Source of the DNA: Rhodospirillum rubrum ATCC 11170
GTDB taxonomy: Bacteria > Pseudomonadota > Alphaproteobacteria > Rhodospirillales > Rhodospirillaceae
NCBI RefSeq assembly: GCF_000013085.1
Contig: NC_007643.1
Coordinates: 3,936,501-4,000,500, forward strand
Reading direction: 5' to 3'
DNA length: 64,000 nt
Shown here: in pieces, positions 1-9,414 of the stretch
Numbering within the stretch: the stretch's first letter is position 1
Layout: every line of letters starts with the position of its first letter
Notes under the pieces: model-generated
Told to the model about the DNA's origin: nothing
The model's database searches: none
What the model saw: only the letters and a program-made list of their open reading frames with translations
Translations under genes and position numbers: made by a program

Positions 1-440
1 TTGGCCGCGACATAGGGGCTGTCGGAGATCTCGACGCCGATCTGGGCGATATGGCTGCCCAGCGGGCCCATCGAGAAGGGGATGACGTAAAGGGTGCGGC
101 CCTTCATGCAGCCGTCGAACAACCCGGCCAGCTTGGCGCGCATCTCGTCGGGCGCCATCCAGTTGTTGGTCGGGCCGGCCTCGTCGGCGGTGGCGGCGCA
201 AATGAAGGTGCGGTCTTCGACCCGGGCGACGTCGGCCGGATCGGAGCGGGCCAGAAAGCTGTTGGGGCGCAGCTCGGGGTTGAGACGGATGAAGGTCCCA
301 TCATCGACCATGGCCTGACAAAGACGGTCGTATTCTTCCTGGGATCCATCGCACCAGTAAACCCGATCGGGTTTACACAGGGCCGTCATGTCCTCGACCC
401 AGTCGAGAAGTTTCTTGTTGCGGGTTGGCTTGACGCTCAT
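1..440 (-). CDS. pckG: Phosphoenolpyruvate carboxykinase (GTP), N-terminal part
   Basis: This gene starts at 440 on the minus strand and runs off the window at position 1, so only about 146 residues are visible. The translation begins [18 protein letters not shown] and contains NNWMAP and [20 protein letters not shown], which are hallmarks of the GTP-dependent PEPCK family rather than the ATP-dependent one. The enzyme converts oxaloacetate and GTP to PEP, GDP and CO2 in the cytoplasm, at the entry to gluconeogenesis. A good ribosome site (GAGGAAGAG on the minus strand) lies just before the ATG. In rhizobia an ATP-type pckA sits next to chvI, so the neighbourhood is conserved although the enzyme class differs. 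Nucleotide-binding motifs lie outside the window. Confidence 0.93.
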   Translation of the reverse strand, partial: MSVKPTRNKKLLDWVEDMTALCKPDRVYWCDGSQEEYDRLCQAMVDDGTFIRLNPELRPNSFLARSDPADVARVEDRTFICAATADEAGPTNNWMAPDEMRAKLAGLFDGCMKGRTLYVIPFSMGPLGSHIAQIGVEISDSPYVAA

Positions 441-549
441 CTCTTCCTCCAGCATTTGTCGTATTTTTCGAAACCCTAGCGGGCTCCGGCGATTGGAGCA
501 ATATCCCGTAAGCGGGATTTGCATCGGGCGGCATGGCTCGCCCTTTTTC

Positions 550-1362
550 TTAGTCCCTTCCCCCGAACCCAGGGTTGGGAGCGTTCTCGGCACGCAGCGC
601 GGCATCCCATTGCAAAAGCGTCTCTTTTGCACTTCGCGCATCGCCCGCCGGGGCGGGAAAGGTCAACCGCAGCGGCTGATCGCCCCTAAGCAGGTCGCAG
701 CCGTCGGTATCGCAGGCGACGAGGCGCCAGCCTTTCGCTTGGCGTTCGTCGGTGGGATTCAAGGGGGCTTGCCGACCGGTGAGGGCGGCCTCGGCCAGTC
801 GGGCCAGGGCGTCGGCGTGATCGGCGTTCATCTCGGCGATCAGGGCTGGCGACTCGGCGCGCAACGCGGCGGCGGCCGAAACCGGAACCGTCAGCCCCTC
901 GTCGATCCACAGCGCCCGGCCAAAACCGGCCACGTACTGGGCGCGCTCGATGGTCAGGCGATAGAGGCCAAAATCACCAAACGAGGCATAGCGCGCCGCC
1001 TTGGGGTGGCGGGCCAGGAAACGCCCCAGGTCCAGGGCGTCGTCATGACGCTCGACCCGGCCGAGCAGCGTAACGCGCGCAGCCTCCTGGGGGTTGGCTT
1101 GGGGATCGCTCTCCCCCTCGCCATCCTCAAGGAACAGCGCGGCGCGCGAATCGGCCAGCAGCCCCCGGGTGTGCTCGGCCAGGGTGGAGAGCAGAAGAAG
1201 CGGCGAGCCGGCATGGTCCGTGGCAACGGTAACCAGCGACGCATAAGGATGGCCCGTCCCCGCCATCGTCGTCGCCAGGGTGGCTTTCCGGGCGGCACGC
1301 GCCATCACCCTGACGGCGCGACGATCGGTGTTGGACGGCTTTATCAACGCGAGATCTTTCAT
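550..1362 (-). CDS. HugZ-like pyridoxamine 5'-phosphate oxidase-fold protein
   Basis: The product is 270 residues, counted from the ATG at 1362 ([18 protein letters not shown]). A longer frame exists upstream but lacks conserved sequence. The N-terminal half is a split-barrel flavin-binding fold ([24 protein letters not shown] region). The C-terminal part, from about residue 175, resembles the DUF2470 domain ([18 protein letters not shown]). This architecture is typical of HugZ-type heme-iron utilisation proteins and of related uncharacterised oxidases. A -10-like TATAGT lies 9 bases upstream of the start on the minus strand. No heme uptake genes are adjacent, so a role in heme breakdown is only a family-based guess. 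It is encoded between pckG and the copper pair and reads toward pckG. Confidence 0.8.
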   Translation of the reverse strand: MKDLALIKPSNTDRRAVRVMARAARKATLATTMAGTGHPYASLVTVATDHAGSPLLLLSTLAEHTRGLLADSRAALFLEDGEGESDPQANPQEAARVTLLGRVERHDDALDLGRFLARHPKAARYASFGDFGLYRLTIERAQYVAGFGRALWIDEGLTVPVSAAAALRAESPALIAEMNADHADALARLAEAALTGRQAPLNPTDERQAKGWRLVACDTDGCDLLRGDQPLRLTFPAPAGDARSAKETLLQWDAALRAENAPNPGFGGRD

Positions 1363-1552
1363 AAGGCGATCCACTATAGGCCTGCACGCGGCTGGTTGGT
1401 AGGGTAACCCGAGGGGGTGTCCCCGGTTGTAACGGTTTTTGTAATTTTGTTTCGAGCCGTCTGCTTTCGGGGTCAAAGCGGATTGCCGTTCCCGGGAAAT
1501 CGCTTAGTCTGGGTGATCGGCTTCCTTCCGGTTGAACAGACGGGACTTTCTG

Positions 1553-1981
1553 GTGATCCGACGGCGCCTTCGCCCCCCCTTCCGTTTGGCGACATCCGGC
1601 CCGGCCGCCTTTGGGCTGCGGATGATGGTGCTGGCGCTTTGCGTCCAGATCATGGTGCCGCTGGGGCAAGGGATAAGCTTGCCCAGGGGACCGGGCGGTC
1701 AGCCCCTGGTGGTGTGCAGCGGCGCCCTCGGCCTCGTTCCGGGCGCTCCCCGTGAAGAGGGTCCTTGGGGTCGCGCGACAGCCGATGGCGACCCGCAGAC
1801 CTGTCCGGTCTGTTCGGCCCTGGGATTGGTCGGCACCCCGCCCGCGGATTTAGCGGCGCCGCGTCCTTGCGCCCAACCGGCCCCTCCCCAAATGGCCTTG
1901 CCGGTCCTTGGCCGGCGGGCGGCCCATCAGCGGCCGCGGCCCTGGCCCCGGGGACCACCGGCGGGGAACCCGCGCGCCTGA
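1553..1981 (+). CDS. DUF2946-type small membrane/periplasmic protein
   Basis: The protein is about 142 residues with a single hydrophobic segment (MMVLALCVQIMVPLGQG) and the family layout of DUF2946: a cysteine in VVCSGALGL, a CPVC pair near the middle and a proline-rich tail ending near RGPP. The GTG at 1553 is preceded by GGGA at a usual spacing. A TTG at 1532 and ATG codons at 1622/1625 are alternatives, so the start is uncertain. It lies 78 bases before a copper chaperone gene and probably shares its transcript. DUF2946 members are often found beside copper uptake genes, and the CxxC pair could bind copper; this is inference. A second family member occurs at 38278. Confidence 0.65.
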   Translation: MIRRRLRPPFRLATSGPAAFGLRMMVLALCVQIMVPLGQGISLPRGPGGQPLVVCSGALGLVPGAPREEGPWGRATADGDPQTCPVCSALGLVGTPPADLAAPRPCAQPAPPQMALPVLGRRAAHQRPRPWPRGPPAGNPRA

Positions 1982-2059
1982 GCCGGCCCCCCGGCCCCCG
2001 CTTGGCGCCCCGCCGATCCCGCTTTCTCTTCGTTTATCGCTCTTTTGGAGTACGCGACC

Positions 2060-2635
2060 ATGTCCGTTCGCCGGTCCCTGCTGTCCGCCTGCGCCGTTCT
2101 TTGCCTGGGCGGGGCCTTCGCCCTGCCCCTCGCCCCGGCGCCCGCCTTGGCCAATGACGATGGCGCCCGCGCCGAAGCCACCGCCGGAACGATCACCGTT
2201 TCCGACGCCTGGGCGCGCGCCACCCCCGGCGCGGCCAAGGTCGGCGGCGCCTTCCTGACCCTGACCAATACGGGCGATGCCGATCGTTTGCTCTCGGCCT
2301 CGGCCGATGTCTCGGAAACCGTCGAGCTTCACACCCACATCATGGATGGCACCGTGATGAGGATGCGCCAGGTCGACGCCATCGATCTGCCGGCCAAGGG
2401 CAGCGTCGCCCTGCGCCCGGGCAGCTTCCATGTGATGTTGATCGGCCTCAAGGCGCCGCTGAGCGAGGGACAGAGCTTCCCCCTGACCCTGACCTTCGAG
2501 AAGGCGGGCAAGGCGACGATCGACGTGACGGTCAAGGGCGCCGGGGCGATGGGCGGGGCTGCCCCCAAGCCCGACCATGGGGCGATGCCCGGCATGACGA
2601 TGCCCGGCCACGGCGACGGCGCCGCCGCCAAATGA
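2060..2635 (+). CDS. Copper chaperone PCu(A)C family, periplasmic
   Basis: The 191-residue protein starts with a signal peptide (MSVRRSLLSACAVLCLGG, cleavage near ALA-ND) after a GGAG ribosome site at 2047. The mature domain carries the PCu(A)C copper-binding pattern: a histidine in ELHTHIMDG, methionines in VMRMRQV, and a downstream His/Met pair in FHVMLIGL. The tail is rich in His and Met (DHGAMPGMTMPGHGDG), giving a second copper-binding patch like that of longer PCu(A)C members. Family members hold Cu(I) in the periplasm and deliver it to cytochrome oxidase assembly. It follows the DUF2946 gene and probably forms an operon with it. Nothing downstream on the same strand is close enough to be clearly co-transcribed. 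Confidence 0.9.
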   Translation: MSVRRSLLSACAVLCLGGAFALPLAPAPALANDDGARAEATAGTITVSDAWARATPGAAKVGGAFLTLTNTGDADRLLSASADVSETVELHTHIMDGTVMRMRQVDAIDLPAKGSVALRPGSFHVMLIGLKAPLSEGQSFPLTLTFEKAGKATIDVTVKGAGAMGGAAPKPDHGAMPGMTMPGHGDGAAAK

Positions 2636-2773
2636 TCTAGGCATCCGCCCACCGCTACTTTTGCCACAAACCGGCGTCAGGTGAAGAAAGGGACGGGACC
2701 GTTTCGCGGTCGCTGCTATGATGGCGACCGCGTTCCCGTCCCCGTCCGGTGGCAGCTAGAGGAGAGGACACCC

Positions 2774-3499
2774 GTGACCCACAGCATCGCCTTGGTGGAT
2801 GACGACCGCAATATCCTGACCTCCGTGTCGATGACGCTCGAAGCCGAAGGATTTCGGGTGGTGACCTATACGGACGGGGCGGAGGCTTTGCGCGGGCTGA
2901 GTATCGAACCGGTCGATCTGGCCGTCCTCGATATCAAGATGCCGCGCATGGATGGCATGGAACTGCTTCAGAAGCTGCGCGAGCGCACCGCCATGCCGGT
3001 GATCTTCCTGACTTCGAAGGATGACGAGGTCGACGAGCTTCTCGGTCTGCGCATGGGCGCCGACGACTATATCAAGAAGCCGTTTTCCCAACGCTTGCTG
3101 ATCGAGCGCATCCGCGCCATCTTGCGCCGGCTCGATCTGCAGAAAGCCTCGCCGGGGGGGCCAGAGCTGTCGGCGGCGGCTTTGGTGCGCGGCGATCTGA
3201 CCCTTGATCCCGATCGCCACCTCTGCACTTGGCTTGAACGGCCGGTCGATCTGACGGTGACCGAATTCCTGATCATCCAGGCCCTGGCGCAACGCCCCGG
3301 CCATGTCAAAAGCCGCGACCAGCTGATCGACGCGGCCTATGGGGAAAACATCTATGTCGATGACCGCACCATCGACAGCCATATCAAACGACTGCGCAAG
3401 AAGTTCCGCGAGGTCGATCGCGAGTTCTCGGAGATCGAAACCCTTTATGGCGTCGGCTATCGCTACCGCGACCCGATCACCGTCAAGGCCGGAGCTTAA
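2774..3499 (+). CDS. chvI: Response regulator ChvI, OmpR family
   Basis: The product is 241 residues with a receiver domain (phospho-acceptor Asp53 in [13 protein letters not shown], Lys in FLTSKDD) and a C-terminal OmpR-type winged helix ([16 protein letters not shown]). The GTG at 2774 has an AGGAGAGG ribosome site about 8 bases upstream; the ATG at 2681 would add a non-conserved leader. The gene lies 24 bases before chvG and is transcribed with it. ChvI/ChvG is a general alphaproteobacterial envelope and acid stress system controlling exopolysaccharide, motility and metabolism. The assignment rests on the partner kinase and the nearby pck and PTS genes. Confidence 0.9.
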   Translation: MTHSIALVDDDRNILTSVSMTLEAEGFRVVTYTDGAEALRGLSIEPVDLAVLDIKMPRMDGMELLQKLRERTAMPVIFLTSKDDEVDELLGLRMGADDYIKKPFSQRLLIERIRAILRRLDLQKASPGGPELSAAALVRGDLTLDPDRHLCTWLERPVDLTVTEFLIIQALAQRPGHVKSRDQLIDAAYGENIYVDDRTIDSHIKRLRKKFREVDREFSEIETLYGVGYRYRDPITVKAGA

Positions 3500-3523
3500 G
3501 CGTTAAGGGGTGGAAGCAGGGGA

Positions 3524-5218
3524 ATGCGTGCCGATCCGGGCGACAGGCCCGATTCCACCCAGGAGCCCAAGCGGCGCCGGCATCGGCGGCCGCGCGGACT
3601 TTTACGCTCGCCCTTGTCGCGGCGGATCCTGGCGGTCAATCTGATCGCCCCGATCCTGCTGGCGGGCGGCTTCCTTTATCTTGACACCTATGAAGACGCC
3701 CTGACCGCCAGCACCTTCCAGGCGATGCGCACCGAGGCCGATCTGATCGCCGCGGCCATCGGCGAGGGGGCGATCAATCTGGAGGTCAGCGTCGAAGGCC
3801 CGGTGGTGCGCGCCACCCACGGCATCAATCCGGAAATGTCGCGCCAGATGGTGCGCCGACTGGCCAATCTCGCCGAGGTGCGGGCTCGGCTGTTCGACAC
3901 CTCGGGCACCCTGGTCGCCGATAGCCGCCGGCTGGTCGGCTATGGCGGCATGGTCCAGGTGATGGATCTGCCGCCGCCCGTGCTTCCCGACAACGGAGTC
4001 GGGCTGTTGCGGCGGTTCTATGACGCGATCATCCATCCTTCGAGCGATCTGGCGAAGCTTCAGCCCTATATCGAGCGGCCCAATCAGTCGGCCGAGGACT
4101 ATCCCGAAGTTCTGCGCGCCCTGACCGAGGGGGAAAGCGGCTTTTTCATGCGGGTGCGGCCAACCCGCGACCGGGTGCTGTCGGTCGCCGTGCCGGTGCA
4201 ATATTACAAGCAGGTGGTTGGCGCCGTCATGGTCAGCCGGGGCGCCGAGGAGATCGACGAAACCCTGTTCGAGATGCGCCTGGGGGTGATCGAGATCTTC
4301 GCCTTCACCCTGGCCCTGACCATCTTGCTGTCGTTCTATATCGCCGGCACCATCGTGCGGCCGCTGCTGCGGCTGGCCGGCGCCGCCGATCGCGTTCGCC
4401 ACGGCAAGGCCGGTCGCCACGAGGCGATCCCCGATTTCTCCAACCGCCGCGACGAACTGGGCGACCTGTCGGCCGCCCTGCGCGAGATGACCGAGGTGCT
4501 GTGGGCGCGCATGGACGCGATCGAACGCTTCGCCGCCGATGTCGCCCATGAGATCAAGAATCCGCTGACCTCGTTGCGCAGCGCCGTTGAAACCGTCGCC
4601 CGCATCGATGATCCCAATCAGCAAAAACGCCTGATGGCGGTGATCGTCGATGACGTTCAGCGCCTAAACCGGCTGATCACCGATATCTCCGACGCCTCGC
4701 GCCTGGATGCCGAGCTGTCGCGGGCCGAGATGGAATCGGTCGAGATCCGGCCGATGCTGGAAATGCTGGCCGAGGTTCACGCCGCCGAGGCCGAACAGCG
4801 CGGGGTGACGATCAAGGTGATGGGCGATGCCGGCGACGCGCTGGGCATCGAAGGTCTGGAAGGCCGCCTGGTCCAGGTCTTCCGCAATCTGATCGGCAAC
4901 GCGGTGTCCTTCAGCCCGCCCGGTGGCACCATCACGCTGCGCGCTTGGCGAACCAAGGGCAAGGTGGTGATCACCGTGGCCGATGACGGCCCGGGCATTC
5001 CGCCGGGCAAGGAGGCCGATATCTTCAAGCGCTTCTATTCCGAGCGGCCGCGCGAGGAGAAATTCGGCACCCATTCCGGCCTGGGGCTGTCGATTTCCCA
5101 GCAGATCGTTGAAACCCATCGCGGCACCATCCGCGCCGAGAATCGCCGCGATGGCGAGGGAAAGATCGTCGGCGCGATGTTCACCGTGGAACTGCCCAGC
5201 CCAACCCCGGGGAAGTAA
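3524..5218 (+). CDS. chvG: Sensor histidine kinase ChvG (ExoS type)
   Basis: This 564-residue kinase has a basic cytoplasmic N-terminus, a first membrane helix at about 35-52 (ILAVNLIAPILLAGGFLYL), a periplasmic sensor domain to about 253, and a second helix at 255-277. HAMP follows, then the dimerisation domain with phospho-acceptor His342 (ADVAHEIKNPLTSL), an N box (FRNLIGNAVSF) and the ATP-binding DDGPGIP and SGLGLSI motifs. The periplasmic domain is typical of the ChvG/BatS family. It probably phosphorylates ChvI encoded directly upstream. In many alphaproteobacteria the next gene is hprK; here pyrF follows instead and hprK lies 31 kb away on the other strand. Confidence 0.9.
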   Translation: MRADPGDRPDSTQEPKRRRHRRPRGLLRSPLSRRILAVNLIAPILLAGGFLYLDTYEDALTASTFQAMRTEADLIAAAIGEGAINLEVSVEGPVVRATHGINPEMSRQMVRRLANLAEVRARLFDTSGTLVADSRRLVGYGGMVQVMDLPPPVLPDNGVGLLRRFYDAIIHPSSDLAKLQPYIERPNQSAEDYPEVLRALTEGESGFFMRVRPTRDRVLSVAVPVQYYKQVVGAVMVSRGAEEIDETLFEMRLGVIEIFAFTLALTILLSFYIAGTIVRPLLRLAGAADRVRHGKAGRHEAIPDFSNRRDELGDLSAALREMTEVLWARMDAIERFAADVAHEIKNPLTSLRSAVETVARIDDPNQQKRLMAVIVDDVQRLNRLITDISDASRLDAELSRAEMESVEIRPMLEMLAEVHAAEAEQRGVTIKVMGDAGDALGIEGLEGRLVQVFRNLIGNAVSFSPPGGTITLRAWRTKGKVVITVADDGPGIPPGKEADIFKRFYSERPREEKFGTHSGLGLSISQQIVETHRGTIRAENRRDGEGKIVGAMFTVELPSPTPGK

Positions 5219-5317
5219 GCCGCGGGCCCCCGGTCGCCCTTGCCCGTCCGCCGAGAAAGAAAGCTTCAAGACAAGTCTCTCCCCGGCCTTTTCGGACGTG
5301 GGGTTTTCGTGTAAGGC

Positions 5318-6061
5318 ATGCCCATGGCACAGATGACGCAAAATCCGGTTTTCGTCGCGATCGACACCACCGTTGTCGGCGATGCGACCACCCTTGCCGC
5401 CCGCCTCCATGACGAGGTCGGCGGCATCAAGCTTGGACTCGAGTTTTTCGCCCGCAATGGGCACAAGGGCGTCAAGGAGGTGTGCAGGGCCGGCGCCCTG
5501 CCGCTGTTCCTTGATCTCAAGTTCCATGACATCCCCAATACGGTGGCCGGGGCGGTGCGCGCGGTGATGCCGCTGGCGCCGGCCTTGCTCAATGTCCACG
5601 CCTGTGGCGGGCGGGCGATGATGATCGCCGCGCGCGAGGCCGCGCAAAGCGAGGCCCTGGCCCTGGGGATCGCGCCGCCCAAGATGATCGCCGTGACCGT
5701 GCTGACCAGCATGGACGACGACGATCTGGGCGGAACCGGCGTCGCCGGCGGCGTGCTTGATCAGGTGCGGCGTTTGGCCGCCCTGACCCGCGACGCCGGG
5801 CTTGATGGCGTGGTCTGCTCGGCCCGCGAGGCCCGGGTGCTGCGCGCCGATTTGGGCGATGATTTCTTGCTGGTGACGCCGGGGGTGCGGCCGCTGTGGT
5901 CGACCACCAACGACCAGAAGCGGGTGGTCACCCCGCAAGAGGCGATGGCCGAGGGGGCCGATGTGCTGGTGATCGGCCGGCCGATCACCGGGGCGACCGA
6001 TCCCGCCCAGGCGGCGCGGCTGATCGCCGGGGAAATCGTGGGATGGGACGTCGGGATATGA
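5318..6061 (+). CDS. pyrF: Orotidine 5'-phosphate decarboxylase
   Basis: The 247-residue protein decarboxylates OMP to UMP, the last step of UMP synthesis. The catalytic Asp-Lys-x-x-Asp motif is present (FLDLKFHDIPNTV), as are the phosphate-binding loops near the C-terminus (LLVTPGVRP and VLVIGRPITGATDP). The ATG at 5318 is used here, but ATGs at 5324 and 5333 are possible. The gene ends in an ATGA overlap with trpF, so the two are translationally coupled. Between chvG and pyrF (5219-5317) I see only a weak C-rich/G-rich hairpin near 5281-5304. Confidence 0.95.
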   Translation: MPMAQMTQNPVFVAIDTTVVGDATTLAARLHDEVGGIKLGLEFFARNGHKGVKEVCRAGALPLFLDLKFHDIPNTVAGAVRAVMPLAPALLNVHACGGRAMMIAAREAAQSEALALGIAPPKMIAVTVLTSMDDDDLGGTGVAGGVLDQVRRLAALTRDAGLDGVVCSAREARVLRADLGDDFLLVTPGVRPLWSTTNDQKRVVTPQEAMAEGADVLVIGRPITGATDPAQAARLIAGEIVGWDVGI

Positions 6062-6714
6062 GCGAGACCCTGATCAAGATCTGTGGATTGACCGACGAGG
6101 ACGGCGTCGATGCCGCCGTCGAAGCCGGGGTCGACATGATCGGCTTCGTTTTCTTCGAGCCCTCGCCGCGCGATCTCGATCCGGCGCGGGCGGCCGAACT
6201 GCTGGACGGCGTGCCCCATGCCGAAGAGGGCGGGCCGCTGCGCGTCGGTTTGTTCGTCGATGCCGATGATGCGACCCTGGAGGCGGTTTTCGCCGGGGTG
6301 CGCCTGGACGTTTTGCAGTTCCATGGCGAGGAAAGCCCCGAGCGGGTGGAATGGGCGCGCCTGGAATACGGCCTGCCGGTGATCAAGGCCCTGCCGATCG
6401 CCAGCGCCGCCGATCTGGAGCGGGCGGCGCTTTATGCCGAGGTCGCCGATTACCTGCTGTTTGACGCCCGCCCCCCGGCCGGCGCCGACCGCCCGGGCGG
6501 CCATGCCCAGACCTTCGACTGGTCGCTGCTGGCCGGTTTCTCGGCGCCGGTGCCCTGGTTGCTGGCCGGCGGCCTGACGCCCGAGAACGTCGCCGAAGCC
6601 ATCAAGGTCAGCGGCGCCACCGCCGTGGATGTGTCGAGCGGCGTGGAGACGGTGCGCGGGATCAAGGATCCCGAGCGCGTCAGCGCCTTCGTCAAAGCCG
6701 TTCGCGAAGGCTGA
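6058..6714 (+). CDS. trpF: Phosphoribosylanthranilate isomerase
   Basis: The 218-residue TIM-barrel enzyme carries out the Amadori rearrangement of phosphoribosylanthranilate in tryptophan synthesis. The conserved KICGLT motif holds the catalytic Cys9, and the catalytic Asp is in the DYLLFDARPP strand. The phosphate-binding loop LLAGGLTPENV and the C-terminal VDVSSGVE are intact. The start overlaps the pyrF stop codon (ATGA). Six bases after its stop comes the DUF3422 gene. The trpF-trpB-trpA-accD-folC order is common in alphaproteobacteria; here an extra gene and a repeat array separate trpF from trpB. Confidence 0.96.
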   Translation: MSETLIKICGLTDEDGVDAAVEAGVDMIGFVFFEPSPRDLDPARAAELLDGVPHAEEGGPLRVGLFVDADDATLEAVFAGVRLDVLQFHGEESPERVEWARLEYGLPVIKALPIASAADLERAALYAEVADYLLFDARPPAGADRPGGHAQTFDWSLLAGFSAPVPWLLAGGLTPENVAEAIKVSGATAVDVSSGVETVRGIKDPERVSAFVKAVREG

Positions 6715-6720
6715 AGCGCC

Positions 6721-8013
6721 ATGATCCCGCCCTATCGCGAGCACCCGCTGCGCGAGGTGTTGATTAACGAGTTGCACGCCCGGCCCTCGGAAACCATCGA
6801 GGCGCCGGTCCGGCTGAGCCATTTGGCGGTGCTGACGGGCGAGATCACCGATCCCAGCCTGGACCACCTGGGGCTGCTCTGCGCGCGCATGGGCGAAACG
6901 GTGCCGGCCAAGGGGGCGACCCGCTTCAACGCCAATCTGGGCGGGCTGGGCCTGCAGTTCGAACGTCATACCGAGTTCTGCACCTATACTTTCCAGCGCC
7001 GCGGGCGAACGGGGGATCTGCCCTTCGACCAGCCGGCGCTTGATATGGTGCCACCCGACTGGCTGGCCACCCTGCCCGGTCAGGTGCTGTCGGCGGTGCA
7101 TCTGGTGGTCGAGCCCAAGGACACGCCCGAGTATTCGATCGAGGAACTCAGCATTCGCCATTTCGCCGGCAATCCGGTGGTCGGGTCGGCGGTCGGAGGC
7201 GGCGCCGCCTTCGCCTATTCCGATCTGCGATTGCACGATGACCGCTGCCTGCGCATGCTGATCCGCGACGTCGATCTCAATCCCCGTCATGCCGGACGTC
7301 TGGTGCAGCGGCTGCTCGAGCTCAACACCTATCGGGCCCTGGCGCTGCTCGCCCTACCGATGGCCCGGGAATCGAGCCCGGGCCTGCGACGGATCGATAT
7401 GGTCCTGGCCCATGTAGCGGCGCGGATGGCCGATCCCAACGGCGTGGATTCCGATGCCGAATTGTTATCGGAGCTGTCCAATCTGACCGCCGAGGTCGAA
7501 TCCCTGGCGGCGGCCAATTCCTATCGCATCGCCGCCACCCGGGCCTATCACGCCCTGGTCCAGCGCCGGCTGGAGGAATTGCGCGAGGTGCGTCTTGATG
7601 GCGTCGTTACCTTCGGCGCCTTCATGGACCGCCGATTGACCCCGGCGATGGCCACGGTGGACTCGGTTTCCGAACGCATCGAGTCGCTGTCCGAACGCGG
7701 GGCGCGGGTCGCCAGTCTGCTGCGCGCCCGGGTCGAGGTCGATCTTCAGGCCCAGAACAAGCGCCTGCTTGAAAGCATGAACCGCCGGGCCCGCATCCAG
7801 CTGCGTCTGCAAGAGGCGGTTGAAGGGCTGTCGGTGGTGGCCATCAGTTATTATCTGGTCGGGCTTGTCGGCTATATGGCCAAGGGCGTGTCCGGCGCCG
7901 GGGTGGAGGTCAAGGAAAGCGTCGTCACCGCCATCGCCGTACCGGTGATCGTCGCCAGCGTCTGGCTGGTGTTGCGCCGGGCCAAACGCGCCATGCTCAA
8001 TCGCGCCGATTAA
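6721..8013 (+). CDS. DUF3422 family membrane protein
   Basis: This is a 430-residue member of the DUF3422 family (COG4949). It begins MIPPYREHPLREVLINELHA, a very conserved N-terminus in the family, and ends with two hydrophobic helices (about 373-393 and 402-420) followed by basic residues, suggesting a C-terminal membrane anchor with a large cytoplasmic domain. A probable coiled-coil stretch runs from about 250 to 365. The function is not known. It sits six bases after trpF and so probably belongs to the same transcript. Its 3' end is followed by the 41-bp repeat array. Confidence 0.85.
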   Translation: MIPPYREHPLREVLINELHARPSETIEAPVRLSHLAVLTGEITDPSLDHLGLLCARMGETVPAKGATRFNANLGGLGLQFERHTEFCTYTFQRRGRTGDLPFDQPALDMVPPDWLATLPGQVLSAVHLVVEPKDTPEYSIEELSIRHFAGNPVVGSAVGGGAAFAYSDLRLHDDRCLRMLIRDVDLNPRHAGRLVQRLLELNTYRALALLALPMARESSPGLRRIDMVLAHVAARMADPNGVDSDAELLSELSNLTAEVESLAAANSYRIAATRAYHALVQRRLEELREVRLDGVVTFGAFMDRRLTPAMATVDSVSERIESLSERGARVASLLRARVEVDLQAQNKRLLESMNRRARIQLRLQEAVEGLSVVAISYYLVGLVGYMAKGVSGAGVEVKESVVTAIAVPVIVASVWLVLRRAKRAMLNRAD

Positions 8014-8030
8014 TCCCTTCAAGGCGGACC

Positions 8031-8150
8031 GCATAAGATCGCCGCGCCCTTGGCGCCGGCCCGGTGGGGTCGCATAAGATCGCGGCGCTCTTGGCGCCGG
8101 CCCGACGGGGCCGCATAAAAGAGCGGCGCTCTTGGCGCCGGGTGATGGGC
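8031..8150 (+). repeat. Three tandem 41-bp hairpin repeats before trpB
   Basis: The sequence GCATAAGAT recurs at 8031 and 8072 and as GCATAAAAG at 8113, a period of 41 bases. Each unit contains an inverted repeat around CTTGG; units 2 and 3 contain GGCGC-TCTTG-GCGCC, and unit 1 has GCGCC-CTT-GGCGC. In unit 3 a second overlapping palindrome, AAGAGC-GGC-GCTCTT, lies at 8119-8133. The array fills most of the 174-base gap between the DUF3422 gene and trpB. It could form a string of RNA hairpins in the trp transcript leader or be a REP-like genomic repeat. No leader peptide with Trp codons was seen. Confidence 0.85.
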
Positions 8151-8161
8151 TGCGCTATAAC
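8132..8161 (+). promoter_or_regulatory. Possible sigma-70 promoter for trpBA
   Basis: TTGGCG at 8132-8137 and TATAAC at 8156-8161 are 18 bases apart and lie 26 bases before the trpB start. The -35 match is partial and overlaps the hairpin of repeat unit 3. This would allow trpBA transcription independent of pyrF-trpF. It is a pattern match only. Confidence 0.35.
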
Positions 8162-8187
8162 CAGCACCCGCCAGGAAGGGATCTCCG

Positions 8188-9414
8188 ATGACCACCATGC
8201 CAAACACCTACCGCTCCGGCCCCGATGATCGCGGTCATTTCGGACTGCACGGCGGGCGCTATGTCGCCGAAACCCTGATGCCGCTGATCCTCGATCTGGA
8301 AAAGGCTTGGGAAGCGACCCGCGATGATCCGGCGTTCAAGGCCGAGCTGGGCGGCTATCTCGCCACCTATGTCGGCCGGCCGAGCCCGCTGTACTTCGCC
8401 CGCCGTCTGACCGAGGCCCTGGGCGGGGCAAAGATCTATTTCAAGCGCGAAGACCTCAACCATACGGGCGCCCATAAGATCAACAATTGCATGGGGCAGA
8501 TCCTGCTCGCCAGGCGCATGGGCAAGACGCGGATCATCGCCGAAACCGGCGCCGGCCAGCATGGGGTGGCCACCGCCACCGTCTGCGCCCTGTTTGGCAT
8601 GCCCTGCGTGATTTACATGGGCGCCACCGATATCGAGCGTCAGGCGCCCAATGTGTTCCGCATGAAGCTGCTTGGCGCCGAGGTCCGCCCGGTGACCAGC
8701 GGCGCGGGCACCCTCAAGGACGCGATGAACGACGCCATGCGCGACTGGGTCGCCAATGTCGCCGACACCTATTACCTGATCGGCACGGCGGCCGGCCCCC
8801 ATCCCTATCCGGCGATGGTCCGCGACCTGCAGAAGGTCATCGGCGAGGAAGCCCGCGCCCAGGTGCTCGAGGCCGAGGGTCGGCTGCCCGACACCCTGAT
8901 CGCCTGCATCGGCGGCGGCTCCAACGCCATCGGCCTGTTCCACCCCTTCCTGGACGATCCCGACGTGCGCATCATCGGTGTCGAGGCCGCCGGCGAGGGC
9001 TTGGACAAGCGCCATGCCGCCTCAATGGCCGGGGGGCGTCTGGGCGTGCTGCATGGCAACCGCACCTATCTGCTTCAGGACGGCGCCGGCCAGATCACCG
9101 AGGCCCATTCGATTTCCGCCGGCCTGGATTATCCCGGCGTCGGCCCCGAGCACGCCTGGCTCAAGGACAGCGGCCGGGTCGAGTATGTGCCGATCACCGA
9201 CGACGAGGCGGTTCACGCCTTCCAGGAAACCACCAAGCTCGAAGGGATCATTCCGGCCCTGGAAAGCAGCCACGCCATCGCCCATGCCATGAAGATCGCC
9301 CCCACCCTGCCGGCCGATCATCTGATGGTGGTCAGCCTGTCGGGGCGCGGCGACAAGGACGTGGGGACGATCGCCAAGGTTCTGGGCAGTGATTTCAAGG
9401 GAATGATGCCGTGA
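8188..9414 (+). CDS. trpB: Tryptophan synthase beta chain
   Basis: The 408-residue PLP enzyme joins indole and serine to make tryptophan. The PLP lysine is Lys97 in [11 protein letters not shown], and the phosphate-binding glycine loop [10 protein letters not shown] is present, as is the [11 protein letters not shown] loop. Length is normal for the family. A GGAAGGGA ribosome site lies upstream of the ATG. The stop codon overlaps the GTG start of trpA (GTGA), as expected for subunits of one complex. Confidence 0.97.
   Translation: MTTMPNTYRSGPDDRGHFGLHGGRYVAETLMPLILDLEKAWEATRDDPAFKAELGGYLATYVGRPSPLYFARRLTEALGGAKIYFKREDLNHTGAHKINNCMGQILLARRMGKTRIIAETGAGQHGVATATVCALFGMPCVIYMGATDIERQAPNVFRMKLLGAEVRPVTSGAGTLKDAMNDAMRDWVANVADTYYLIGTAAGPHPYPAMVRDLQKVIGEEARAQVLEAEGRLPDTLIACIGGGSNAIGLFHPFLDDPDVRIIGVEAAGEGLDKRHAASMAGGRLGVLHGNRTYLLQDGAGQITEAHSISAGLDYPGVGPEHAWLKDSGRVEYVPITDDEAVHAFQETTKLEGIIPALESSHAIAHAMKIAPTLPADHLMVVSLSGRGDKDVGTIAKVLGSDFKGMMP

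Noticed and set aside
502-548. Terminator on the plus strand at GGGCG...CGCCC followed by TTTTT
   Set aside because: No plus-strand gene lies upstream, and in the minus-strand direction the T-run is on the wrong side, so its role is unclear.
8019-8207. Short minus-strand frames across the 41-bp repeats
   Set aside because: The 41-base period shifts frame each unit, so the peptide is not repeated; the region is better explained as structured non-coding DNA.
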